A DNA stretch of 64,000 nt from Bacteroidaceae bacterium. Lineage in GTDB: Bacteria; Bacteroidota; Bacteroidia; Bacteroidales; Bacteroidaceae. Of this stretch, positions 56,550 to 64,000 are shown piece after piece. Under the pieces are notes generated by a model. It had not been told where the DNA came from and searched no databases. It saw only the letters and a list, made by a program, of their open reading frames with translations. Where the stretch lies: NCBI GenBank assembly GCA_017557635.1, contig JAFYYH010000008.1:17308-81307 (forward strand), given 5' to 3'. The first letter of the stretch is position 1; the number at the start of each line of letters is the position of its first letter. The position numbers were made by a program, and so were the translations under genes.

Positions 56550-58331
56550 TTAGTCAAGCTTGAGAACTGCTAAGAATGCTTTTTGAGGAACTTCTACGTT
56601 TCCGATTTGTTTCATTCTCTTCTTTCCTTTCTTTTGTTTCTCAAGAAGTTTGCGCTTACGGGATACGTCACCGCCGTAGCACTTGGCTGTTACATCCTTG
56701 CGGACCTGCTTGATGGTCTCGCGGGCTATGATCTTGGAGCCGATGGCAGCCTGGATTGCTATGTCGAACTGCTGACGCGGTATGAGTTCCTTGAGCTTCT
56801 CACACATACGGCGGCCCAGGTCATAGGCATTATCCACGTGAGTAAGGGTTGAAAGGGCATCAACCGGCTCACCGTTAAGAAGGATATCCAGCTTGATAAG
56901 CTTTGAAGGACGGTATCCTGCGGGATGGTAGTCAAATGATGCGTAACCCTTTGATATGCTCTTGAGCTTATCGTAGAAGTCAATCACAATCTCACCAAGC
57001 GGCAGCTTGAAGTATATCTCCACACGGTTACCGGCTATGAACTGCTGCTTTACCAACTCACCGCGCTTGTCAAGGCACAGTGTCATGATGGGGCCGATAT
57101 AATCAGTAGTGGTGATTATGGATGCGTCGATATATGGCTCCTCAATATGGTCAATCAGAGTCAGGTCAGGCATGCCGCTGGGGTTATGAACCTCGGTAGC
57201 GTTACCCTGCTTGTCATAGACCATGTATGATACGTTAGGCACGGTGGTGATAACGCTCATGTCAAACTCACGGTCCAGACGCTCCTGAACAATCTCCATG
57301 TGGAGCAGTCCCAGGAATCCGCAGCGGAATCCGAATCCGAGCGCTGCCGATGATTCAGGGAAGAAACTCAGTGATGCATCGTTCAGCTGCAGTTTCTCAA
57401 GAGAGGCACGCAGGTCCTCAAACTCATCGGCCTCAATGGGATATACGCCGGCAAAGACCATGGGCTTGGACTCCTCAAATCCCGCAATGGCCTTGTCGCA
57501 GGGACGGGCTACGTGGGTAATGGTATCACCCACCTTGACCTCGGTCGATGTCTTGATACCGGAGATGATGTAACCCACATCACCTGTGGTCATCACGTCA
57601 CGCGGCACCATATCCATCCGGAGCACGCCTACTTCATCGGCATCATACTCCTTACCGGTGTTGAAGAACTTAACCTTGTCGCCCTTGCGGATGGAGCCGT
57701 TCTCTATCTTGAAATATGCTATGATTCCGCGGAATGAGTTGAATACTGAGTCAAAGATAAGTGCCTGCAGCGGAGCATCAGGATCTCCAACCGGACTCGG
57801 TATACGCTCCACAATGGCGTTCAGAATCTCCTCTACGCCCATTCCCGTACGGGCCGATGCACGTATGATCTCTTCACGCTTGCAACCCAGCAACTCAATG
57901 ATCTCATCCTCAACCTCATCGGGCATGGCGCTCTGCATGTCACACTTGTTGATTACAGGTATGATCTCCAGATCGTGCTCAATGGCCATGTAAAGGTTAC
58001 TGATGGTCTGTGCCTGTACGCCCTGTGTGGCATCCACCACCAGGATTGCGCCCTCACAGGCTGCTATGGAACGTGAAACCTCGTATGAGAAGTCCACATG
58101 TCCCGGAGTGTCAATCAGGTTCAGGATATATTTCTCGCCGTTATACTCATATTCCATCTGGATGGCGTGGCTCTTGATTGTGATGCCGCGCTCCTTCTCC
58201 AGATCCATGTCATCGAGCATCTGGCCTTCGGTAATGTTTATGGTATGGGTATACTCCAGAAGGCGGTCAGCCAGCGTTGACTTACCGTGATCTATATGAG
58301 CAATTATGCAAAAGTTGCGGATATTTTTCAT
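56550..58331 (-). CDS. lepA: Elongation factor 4
   Basis: Ribosome-bound GTPase that back-translocates stalled ribosomes. From ATG 58331 it has 593 residues, the usual length. G1 is [15 protein letters not shown] (about 9-23), G3 DTPGHVDF, G4 NKCDM. The LepA-specific C-terminal domain is intact, with [20 protein letters not shown] near the end. Fifteen extra codons upstream are rejected because they overlap the promoter element at 58357-58350. Confidence 0.97.
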   Translation of the reverse strand: MKNIRNFCIIAHIDHGKSTLADRLLEYTHTINITEGQMLDDMDLEKERGITIKSHAIQMEYEYNGEKYILNLIDTPGHVDFSYEVSRSIAACEGAILVVDATQGVQAQTISNLYMAIEHDLEIIPVINKCDMQSAMPDEVEDEIIELLGCKREEIIRASARTGMGVEEILNAIVERIPSPVGDPDAPLQALIFDSVFNSFRGIIAYFKIENGSIRKGDKVKFFNTGKEYDADEVGVLRMDMVPRDVMTTGDVGYIISGIKTSTEVKVGDTITHVARPCDKAIAGFEESKPMVFAGVYPIEADEFEDLRASLEKLQLNDASLSFFPESSAALGFGFRCGFLGLLHMEIVQERLDREFDMSVITTVPNVSYMVYDKQGNATEVHNPSGMPDLTLIDHIEEPYIDASIITTTDYIGPIMTLCLDKRGELVKQQFIAGNRVEIYFKLPLGEIVIDFYDKLKSISKGYASFDYHPAGYRPSKLIKLDILLNGEPVDALSTLTHVDNAYDLGRRMCEKLKELIPRQQFDIAIQAAIGSKIIARETIKQVRKDVTAKCYGGDVSRKRKLLEKQKKGKKRMKQIGNVEVPQKAFLAVLKLD

Positions 58332-58349
58332 CTCGTAGAAATTACGCTG

Positions 58350-58378
58350 CAAAATTAGTGAAAAAACCGCAAACACAA
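58350..58378 (-). promoter_or_regulatory. Promoter for lepA
   Basis: On the minus strand TTG (58378-58376), an 18-base spacer and TAATTTTG (58357-58350). TSS would be about 15 bases before ATG 58331. Confidence 0.6.
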
Positions 58379-58382
58379 TGGG

Positions 58383-60566
58383 TCATTTAGGACATACGGC
58401 ACGGACCCAACCACCTTCATATCTGTTTCTTGAAGGTATATGAATCTCTGAATTGGGACAGCCCCAATCCTCATAGTTCTCCAATCCCAAATCTATCTCA
58501 TCATTTGTACCTGATTTGAACTTGGAGATTGTAAATACCGCACAACTGTTCTCATAACGGAAAGCGGCATCGGATGTAAGATATAGACCTCTGTCGGCCT
58601 TGTATATTCCTCCATTTGTAAACGGCAAAAAGATGGAATTTGAAGTGTATCCCGGGACCTTGCTGGTAAACAGGAATCCTTCTACGCCATTAATCGTCGT
58701 ATCTGCCCATTCACAGTTCTTGAAGAGTTCAGCATACTCCTCTTTGGTGGGCATTCTCCACTCTCCGCCCCAATTTACATGAGCAGCATCATGGGCAGCA
58801 TCAAGCTTATTTCTGTCCTCCCAGGAATTATACTTGCCATTAAGTTTGTAATTATCCTTGGTATAATATGTCTTCTCGGCTGTTTCACCCCATGCAAAAC
58901 GCGCACCACATTCCTCCGGAGAGTCGGCGCCCACATTACAATCGGCCCACAACACACTTAAACCCAGGTCAACCATTGCATCATGGTTTAACGGCTTAAC
59001 CGGATCAGGCCCAGCCTTTTTGCCTTCACCTGTGTCCAATACAGGTCTGATGGGACAACCTTCCCACTTGAAAGGTGAACCCAGGCTCACATCTGCGACC
59101 GAAGTGTTATATGTAATTGTTTTATAGCTCCCATAACTCATCTGATTCATTCCCACCCTGCCTTCTCTATCTGTTTTATAACCGACAGCCGGAAGGAATA
59201 TACTGCGGCCCTCATAACCGGGCACATTGCTGGTGATGATGTAACCGCAACTGTCTTTGGTATCTATAGACTGCCAAGTACATTTGTTCTTAAGTTCCCA
59301 CAGATCATCGGCATCAGGCATACGCCAGCCGCCGCCAATCCTGACCATGACCGCATCGTTTTCCGGCTCCAGTTTCTCAGTCCATACAGTCTTATAATCA
59401 TCCCTCAAATACAGACCCGCCTTGGGGCTTGTATCTCCCCACGCGATATATGCTCCGGCTTTGCGTGGCGATGATGCACCCATATTGGCCGATGCCCACT
59501 TGACGTTCAATCCCAAATCGACGGGTATAAGTTCCGGCATGGTGACGTTAACCGTCATCTGTGCCTTCTGACCGTTATACTCTGCTGTGATAACGCACGT
59601 TCCCACTCCTATGGCCGTGACTTTACCGTCTTTACATACTGCCACCTGATCTGATGACGTGCCCCACTGTATGTTGCCGTTTTCTATCTGACGCCCCGAC
59701 GGTCTGGAGACAGCATTTACCTTGACTATCTCACCATAGTCAAGGCCAAGATTGGCAGTGGATAGTTCAAATGATGTCAAAGTATCTGAATCATACCTTC
59801 TTACTGGACGGATATTTAATCCGATATAACGGTGATTACCGGCTAGCGATGGTTTAGTTCCTATACCTACCCTGAGTTCTTCATCCAGATAGAAGAATGA
59901 CGGATTTACAGTATTACTGGTACTCACATAAGTGGCACTGCTGTCACCATCCCACGAATAGGTATCGGACTCTGATGTCCATGTCCAGAAAGCCAGATAC
60001 TCCCCTGTTATTTCAGTACCGTCCATATATCCTCCGTAAGGAATGAAAATGCTGCGATCCTCATAGCCTGCTATCCTGCTGGTATACCTCAATCCAATGA
60101 CACCGTTCACTGTAACCGTATCATAATCACAGTTGGCATACAACTCATTATAATCGTCAATAGTGGGCATATGCCATTCTGCACCCAACAGAACGGTTGC
60201 CGCATCGTTTGCCGGCTGCAACTTGAGCGGTTCGTAGTTCCTGCCCCGGTTTCTGCCCCGGTCTCCGCCAATCTGTCTTAACTCTTGCAGCAATTCATCA
60301 TATTCTTCTAACGGTTCATCACGGGGCGGCTCGTAGTTATGGTAATTTTCCCATGAATAGAAAGCCTTAGGCTCAGTCTCTCCCCATGCATAATAATTGC
60401 CATACTCAGAGGGAGCGGCAGCACCCAGGTTACAATCGGCCCATAGCACGCTTAAACCCAGATCTACATAAGTAAAAGACAAATCACCGGAATTGGACTT
60501 ATCCTGAGCTAACACAGAAACAACAGTAATTGCCGAAAGCAACAATGTGACGCAAATCTTTTTCAT
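58383..60566 (-). CDS. Secreted protein with three FISUMP domains and one Big_2 domain
   Basis: A 727-residue exported protein (MKKICVTLLLSAITVVSVLAQ). Three FISUMP-like domains each begin VDLGL(S/N)V(L/K)WA: about 34-258, 349-515 and 540-727. Each repeats a YAWG(E/D) block, a W(H/R)MP(T/D) block and a GYE.RSIF(I/L)P-like block. Between the first two lies a Big_2 bacterial Ig domain (about 264-343; GKVTAIGVGTCVITAEYNG). Domain 1 has an extra charged loop at about 79-113 with GDRGRNRGRN. The frame runs 48 codons further upstream but a clear promoter (60620-60590) fixes ATG 60566. Surface or extracellular; role unknown. Confidence 0.8.
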   Translation of the reverse strand: MKKICVTLLLSAITVVSVLAQDKSNSGDLSFTYVDLGLSVLWADCNLGAAAPSEYGNYYAWGETEPKAFYSWENYHNYEPPRDEPLEEYDELLQELRQIGGDRGRNRGRNYEPLKLQPANDAATVLLGAEWHMPTIDDYNELYANCDYDTVTVNGVIGLRYTSRIAGYEDRSIFIPYGGYMDGTEITGEYLAFWTWTSESDTYSWDGDSSATYVSTSNTVNPSFFYLDEELRVGIGTKPSLAGNHRYIGLNIRPVRRYDSDTLTSFELSTANLGLDYGEIVKVNAVSRPSGRQIENGNIQWGTSSDQVAVCKDGKVTAIGVGTCVITAEYNGQKAQMTVNVTMPELIPVDLGLNVKWASANMGASSPRKAGAYIAWGDTSPKAGLYLRDDYKTVWTEKLEPENDAVMVRIGGGWRMPDADDLWELKNKCTWQSIDTKDSCGYIITSNVPGYEGRSIFLPAVGYKTDREGRVGMNQMSYGSYKTITYNTSVADVSLGSPFKWEGCPIRPVLDTGEGKKAGPDPVKPLNHDAMVDLGLSVLWADCNVGADSPEECGARFAWGETAEKTYYTKDNYKLNGKYNSWEDRNKLDAAHDAAHVNWGGEWRMPTKEEYAELFKNCEWADTTINGVEGFLFTSKVPGYTSNSIFLPFTNGGIYKADRGLYLTSDAAFRYENSCAVFTISKFKSGTNDEIDLGLENYEDWGCPNSEIHIPSRNRYEGGWVRAVCPK

Positions 60567-60589
60567 CTGTGAAATTGTTTTGTTTGCGA

Positions 60590-60620
60590 CAAAAGTACAA
60601 TCGGCAATAAACCAAGCAAA
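60590..60620 (-). promoter_or_regulatory. Promoter for triple-FISUMP gene
   Basis: On the minus strand TTTG (60620-60617), a 19-base spacer and TACTTTTG (60597-60590). Both boxes fit exactly; the leader is about 20 bases. Confidence 0.8.
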
Positions 60621-60666
60621 CTGTTTAGCGTTGCAAAACTGTTGCAATGTAAAACAGGGACGGCTC

Positions 60667-62253
60667 TTATCTGGCCAGAACGTATTTGTGCAGAGTCTTG
60701 CGGACAGCACCGGGACCGGCGTAGAGTTCCTTGACCATGCCCTCTATACGCTCGCCAAGGCCGGCCTCATACAGGTCAACGGCAAAGATATCCTTGCGGC
60801 TGTAGAGTTTCTTAAGGCATGAGTAATCCTGATCTGCCTTGCCTACCTTCAGAGGAGCAACGATAGCCTGCATCTCTGCGAGCAGAGGATCTGGTGAAGG
60901 ATCGAACGGAGTGCCGTCATCCTTGATGCCCTTGAGATAACGTGCCCAACCGGCAAGTGCCAGAGGTATGAGCACCAGATTATCCTTATCAAGACCGCGG
61001 GCTATGTACTTCTTGATGGTCTCGCCAAAGCGGATAGGAATTTTCTGGCTGGTGTCACATGCTATGCGCTGAGGTGCATCGGGCATGAAGGGATTGGGAA
61101 GACGACGCTTGATTACGGCGCCGATGAACTCGTAGGGGTTCAGGATTCCCGGATCAACAACTACCGGCATAGCCTCCATGTAACCCATCTTCTGGATGAA
61201 TGAGCGGATATCCTCATCGGCCATCTCGGCACTGATAAGGGTGTAACCCAGCATGCATCCGTAGATTGCCATGGCGGTGTGCAACGGATTGAGGCAGGTG
61301 GTAACCTTCATGGTCTCAACCTTGTCAACAGTCTCACGTGTGGTGTAGAGAGCACCTCCCAGATCCAACGGAGGACGGCCGTTTGTGTAGTTGTCCTCAA
61401 TTACCAGATACTGCACCTCCTCGGCGTTTACGAAGGGGGCGGTAAAGGTGTGTTTCTCGGTCTCGATATAGTCGTTATCCTCAAATCCGTCCTTGGCAAG
61501 GAGTTCCTTGACCTTCTCATGCGGACGCGGGGTAATCTTGTCAATCATTGACCACGGGAATGTGATCTTGGTCTCATCCTTGAGGTATGCCAGGAAATCG
61601 GCGGGAACCAGTTTATCAGCAACCCAACGCTCTGCGTATGCCATAACGCCGGCCTTAACCTTGTCACCGTTGTGTGAGCAGTTGTCCATGCTCTGTACGG
61701 TCAGAGGCAGTTTACCTGCGTTGTAACGCTCCAGAAGCAGGGCGCAGACCTTACCCATTGCGAACATGGGCTTCAGGCCACGCGCCAGGTCAGCCTCGTT
61801 ATAGGTGTAACCCTTCTCTGTGATGGTGAATGAGATCATCTGGAGTGACTTGGCCTTGAAGATCTCTACCAGACGGTTCCAGTCGGGGAACTGGGGATCA
61901 GCCTTAAGTGACTCGGTTACGGATGCAATGACCTTCTTCTCAATGGTGCCGGTTGACTGCAGGCTTACCAGAAGTGAGAGGTTGTCATAGGGAGCGTAGG
62001 CCTTGTCTACGATCTCATAGTCAAATGTCTCGGCCATGATTACACCGCGGTCATACTTGCCGGTGTTAAGGGCATCATTGATGATTGCTGCCGGGAAGGC
62101 GCGGAATATGTTACCGCCGCCAAAATGTACCCATGTGGGCTCATCGTGTGTCTTGCGGCGAACTGCCTGAATGTCAAACTTGGGGAGCAGATAACCTTTC
62201 TTTTCCCACTCTGCGGCGTTGAAATTACCGCTTGTTATTTCTGTAAGTTTCAT
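60667..62253 (-). CDS. uxuB: Fructuronate reductase (mannitol dehydrogenase family)
   Basis: NADH-dependent reduction of D-fructuronate to D-mannonate. From ATG 62253 it has 528 residues, within the polyol-dehydrogenase family range. N-terminal WVHFGGGNIFRAFPAAI binds the dinucleotide, and the catalytic region has KVTTCLNPLHTAMAIYG, with the family K-x5-N-x2-H. The frame is open 53 codons further inside uxuA, but those residues are not part of the family. It starts 1 base after the uxuA stop. The alternative, tagaturonate reductase (UxaB), is less likely because it pairs with uxuA. Confidence 0.88.
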   Translation of the reverse strand: MKLTEITSGNFNAAEWEKKGYLLPKFDIQAVRRKTHDEPTWVHFGGGNIFRAFPAAIINDALNTGKYDRGVIMAETFDYEIVDKAYAPYDNLSLLVSLQSTGTIEKKVIASVTESLKADPQFPDWNRLVEIFKAKSLQMISFTITEKGYTYNEADLARGLKPMFAMGKVCALLLERYNAGKLPLTVQSMDNCSHNGDKVKAGVMAYAERWVADKLVPADFLAYLKDETKITFPWSMIDKITPRPHEKVKELLAKDGFEDNDYIETEKHTFTAPFVNAEEVQYLVIEDNYTNGRPPLDLGGALYTTRETVDKVETMKVTTCLNPLHTAMAIYGCMLGYTLISAEMADEDIRSFIQKMGYMEAMPVVVDPGILNPYEFIGAVIKRRLPNPFMPDAPQRIACDTSQKIPIRFGETIKKYIARGLDKDNLVLIPLALAGWARYLKGIKDDGTPFDPSPDPLLAEMQAIVAPLKVGKADQDYSCLKKLYSRKDIFAVDLYEAGLGERIEGMVKELYAGPGAVRKTLHKYVLAR

Positions 62254-62254
62254 C

Positions 62255-63508
62255 TTAATCAAAGAATCCGGGTTGTTTGTATTCAATTCCAAGCTCGCGG
62301 TCAACGGTTGCCAGGATACCCTGGACCTGACCCATTGCGAACATACGGCCCAGCAGGGTGTAACCTGCGTTGTGTCCGTGGCTTGACTCATCCATGATGC
62401 CGCCGGGCTCATCGGTGAATGTCATACCGTGGTCAACACGCATGGGCAGAGCAGGGTTCTCCTTCTCGAATATGCGGCAGAGCTCGATCAGGTCGGCGCG
62501 GCCACCCAGGTGTGAAGCCTCGGTAAAGTCACCGTTGGGGAATATGTGGCATGAACGCAGATGAACGAAGTGTGTACGTGAAGCGAACTTCTTAGCCATC
62601 TCGACAACATTGTTGTATGCACCGGCTGAGAGTGAGCCTGCGCAGAATGTCAGACCGTTGTGCTTGTTGGGCACTGCATCCAGGAACCACTGGATATCCT
62701 CCTCGGTGCGGACGATGCGCGGCAGACCCAGAACCTCGATTGGGGGATCATCGGGATGTACGCACATATTCATGTTATACTCCTCGCAGGTAGGCATGAT
62801 AGCCTCCAGGAAATATTTCATGTTTGCACGAAGCTGTGCCTTGTCAATACCTTTGTAAAGGTTAAGGAAATCACGGAACTTCTGGATGGGAGCCTCATCG
62901 TTCTCACTGAAGTTACCGCTTACGAATCCCTGGGTCTTGATGATGATGGTCTCAACCAGCTTGTGTTCGCCCTCCGGTGTCATGGTCTTGGCAAGTTCAT
63001 CGGCCTCGGCCAGAACACTGCGGCCCTTGCCCCAACCCTCCGGGAATTGGAACTTTGCCCACTCCTCACGTGCGCCCTCGCGCTTAAGGATATAGATGTC
63101 AAAGTATGCGAACTCGGCGTAGTTGAAGTAAAGGTTGGTCGAACCGTTGGGGTTGATATGGAACAGGTCTGTGCGGGCCCAGTCCAGAACCGGCATGAAG
63201 TTGTAGCAGATGCAGTGGATGCCCTCGGCCGACAGGTTACGCAGAGATTCCTTGTAAACCTCGATCTGATGGTCACGGTCGGGACCGCCATATTTGATGG
63301 TCTCCACAACGGGAAGACTCTCTACTACACTCCAGCTCATTCCGTAACTCTCGATATACTCCCTGAGGTCACGGATTTTCTCACGTGTCCATACCTGACC
63401 CAGAGGTACGTCATGAAGGGCTGTAACGATACCTTCAACACCTATCTGTTTAAGCATGGCAAGAGTTATTTTGTCTTTCTTGCCAAACCAACGCCATGTT
63501 CTTTCCAT
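62255..63508 (-). CDS. uxuA: Mannonate dehydratase
   Basis: Dehydrates D-mannonate to 2-keto-3-deoxy-D-gluconate. The 417 residues begin MERTWRWFGKKDKITL. Landmarks are GVEGIVTALHDVPLGQVW, CYNFMPVLDWARTD, NMNMCVHPDDPPIEVLGLPR (metal ligands), THFVHLRSCHIFPNGDFTEA and MRVDHGM near the end. It leads the uxuA-uxuB pair. A TATCTTTG element at 63547-63540 on the minus strand is its probable promoter. Confidence 0.96.
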   Translation of the reverse strand: MERTWRWFGKKDKITLAMLKQIGVEGIVTALHDVPLGQVWTREKIRDLREYIESYGMSWSVVESLPVVETIKYGGPDRDHQIEVYKESLRNLSAEGIHCICYNFMPVLDWARTDLFHINPNGSTNLYFNYAEFAYFDIYILKREGAREEWAKFQFPEGWGKGRSVLAEADELAKTMTPEGEHKLVETIIIKTQGFVSGNFSENDEAPIQKFRDFLNLYKGIDKAQLRANMKYFLEAIMPTCEEYNMNMCVHPDDPPIEVLGLPRIVRTEEDIQWFLDAVPNKHNGLTFCAGSLSAGAYNNVVEMAKKFASRTHFVHLRSCHIFPNGDFTEASHLGGRADLIELCRIFEKENPALPMRVDHGMTFTDEPGGIMDESSHGHNAGYTLLGRMFAMGQVQGILATVDRELGIEYKQPGFFD

Positions 63509-63893
63509 ATCTTATTTTGGTTATGTAATTTATGCAACACAAAGATAGTGCTATTTTTTCAGCCTTTTGCCACCCCAAAACTTAACTTTCCCTTATTATT
63601 TGACTATTAATAATGAAGACACAAGAAATAAAGCTGATACCAAAAAGGACTAAAGTTTACAAAACAACAAGTTAAGTTAAAGGGTTAGTTCAGCGGCAAA
63701 TTATGTTTGTCGCTGATTTTCTTTATGTTAACTATGTTTTCAGAAATGGCGTTTTGTTAAGCATTATGTTAACGAAGGATAAATATTTAACTTTCCGCTT
63801 AACTTCGGACGACTTTTTGACTCTTAACTACGAAAGCCGGTTGGAAAGGCTTCGAAACAAAAACGAATAAGTAAAACAAAAAAAATAAGAATT
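63509..63893. other. Divergent intergenic region with GTTAA/TTAAC cluster
   Basis: No gene is seen in these 385 bases. On the uxuA side, TATCTTTG (63547-63540, minus strand) is a good -7 element. On the other side TAACTTCG (63800-63807) is a weaker one. Between them GTTAA or TTAAC occurs nine times (63582, 63671, 63676, 63727, 63756, 63768, 63787, 63799, 63824), twice as the full GTTAAC, and the 10-mer TTAACTTTCC occurs twice (63582 and 63787). A 10-bp stem CAGCGGCAAA/TTTGTCGCTG lies at about 63691-63715. Confidence 0.6.
63540..63547 (-). promoter_or_regulatory. Promoter -7 element for uxuA-uxuB
   Basis: TATCTTTG on the minus strand, 31 bases before the uxuA ATG. No TTTG box at normal spacing. 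Confidence 0.5.
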
Positions 63894-64000
63894 ATGAAAA
63901 AGATTTTCTTCGCTGCCGTTGCAGCAATGTTCTTCGCAGTCAATGTAAACGCTCAGAGTGTTAACGAGAATGAGGCTACCGTAGCCGACGTAGTTGCAGA
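63894..64000 (+). CDS. Secreted protein, N-terminal fragment (cut by window edge)
   Basis: Thirty-five codons are visible from ATG 63894. They form a signal peptide (MKKIFFAAVAAMFFAVNVNA, cut after Ala20) and the first mature residues QSVNENEATVADVVA. An A-rich stretch precedes the ATG. The long upstream region with repeated GTTAA motifs suggests regulated expression. Function cannot be judged from this fragment. Confidence 0.75.
   Translation, partial: MKKIFFAAVAAMFFAVNVNAQSVNENEATVADVVA

Noticed and set aside
62660-63610. A 316-codon open frame on the plus strand opposite uxuA
   Set aside because: It is antisense to a well-supported uxuA with intact motifs; its translation has no family features.
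1-64000. CRISPR array, insertion sequence, prophage or restriction system
   Set aside because: No regularly spaced repeats, transposase, integrase, phage structural or defence genes were seen.

Overview
The window is a stretch of chromosome from a member of the order Bacteroidales, most like Bacteroidaceae or Prevotellaceae. Three things support this. Upstream elements of the form TAnnTTTG, several with a TTTG box 19-20 bases further upstream, match the Bacteroidota sigma promoter. Shine-Dalgarno sequences are nearly absent. The gene content is also typical: DUF6057, DUF4296, TamL, YhcH/YjgK/YiaL, UxaE, fimbrillin-like and FISUMP proteins, and a hisH-hisA-hisF-hisIE-ftsE-lysC-lysA run. No CRISPR array, insertion sequence, prophage or rRNA was seen.

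Layout. 1-7.4 kb is a tight minus-strand operon: PBP1A, kdsB, a 13-repeat MORN protein, a YhcH-like sugar protein, glgB and a DUF6057 membrane protein cut by the left edge. 7.6-11.1 kb runs rightward with pyrB, pyrI, a small outer-membrane barrel and glyA, closed by a terminator. 11.1-15.0 kb holds pdxB, then uxaE and uxaC for uronate breakdown. 15.0-17.2 kb is a large fasciclin lipoprotein. A tRNA-Lys(CTT) follows, whose 3' end forms half of a long palindrome. 17.5-26.8 kb is mostly minus strand: WalJ-like hydrolase, TamL, then (separately) DUF4296 lipoprotein, lspA, a DksA-like protein and ileS, with one rRNA/tRNA methyltransferase on the plus strand. 27.0-32.9 kb is the histidine/ftsE/lysine operon.

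33-51.4 kb is the accessory part. It carries two single-chain regulators that share an unusual plan: a lipoprotein-type signal, a periplasmic sensor, one membrane helix near residue 400 and a C-terminal AraC DNA-binding domain. One senses through TPR-like helices and is followed by a 69-residue membrane/coiled-coil protein and a 3135-residue LamG surface protein. The other senses through a kelch-like propeller and follows a 49-residue peptide and a fimbrillin/FISUMP lipoprotein. A secreted GH2 glycosidase comes next. These two cassettes are the best candidates for an undescribed surface system.

54-64 kb returns to housekeeping: a YggS-like PLP protein, an acyl-CoA ligase, lepA, a secreted protein with three FISUMP domains, uxuB and uxuA. 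A 123-bp palindromic element lies between the ligase gene and lepA. A new secreted protein is cut by the right edge. UxaC, UxaE, UxuB and UxuA together give a complete route from galacturonate or glucuronate to 2-keto-3-deoxygluconate without the altronate branch, although the genes lie in two places about 45 kb apart.
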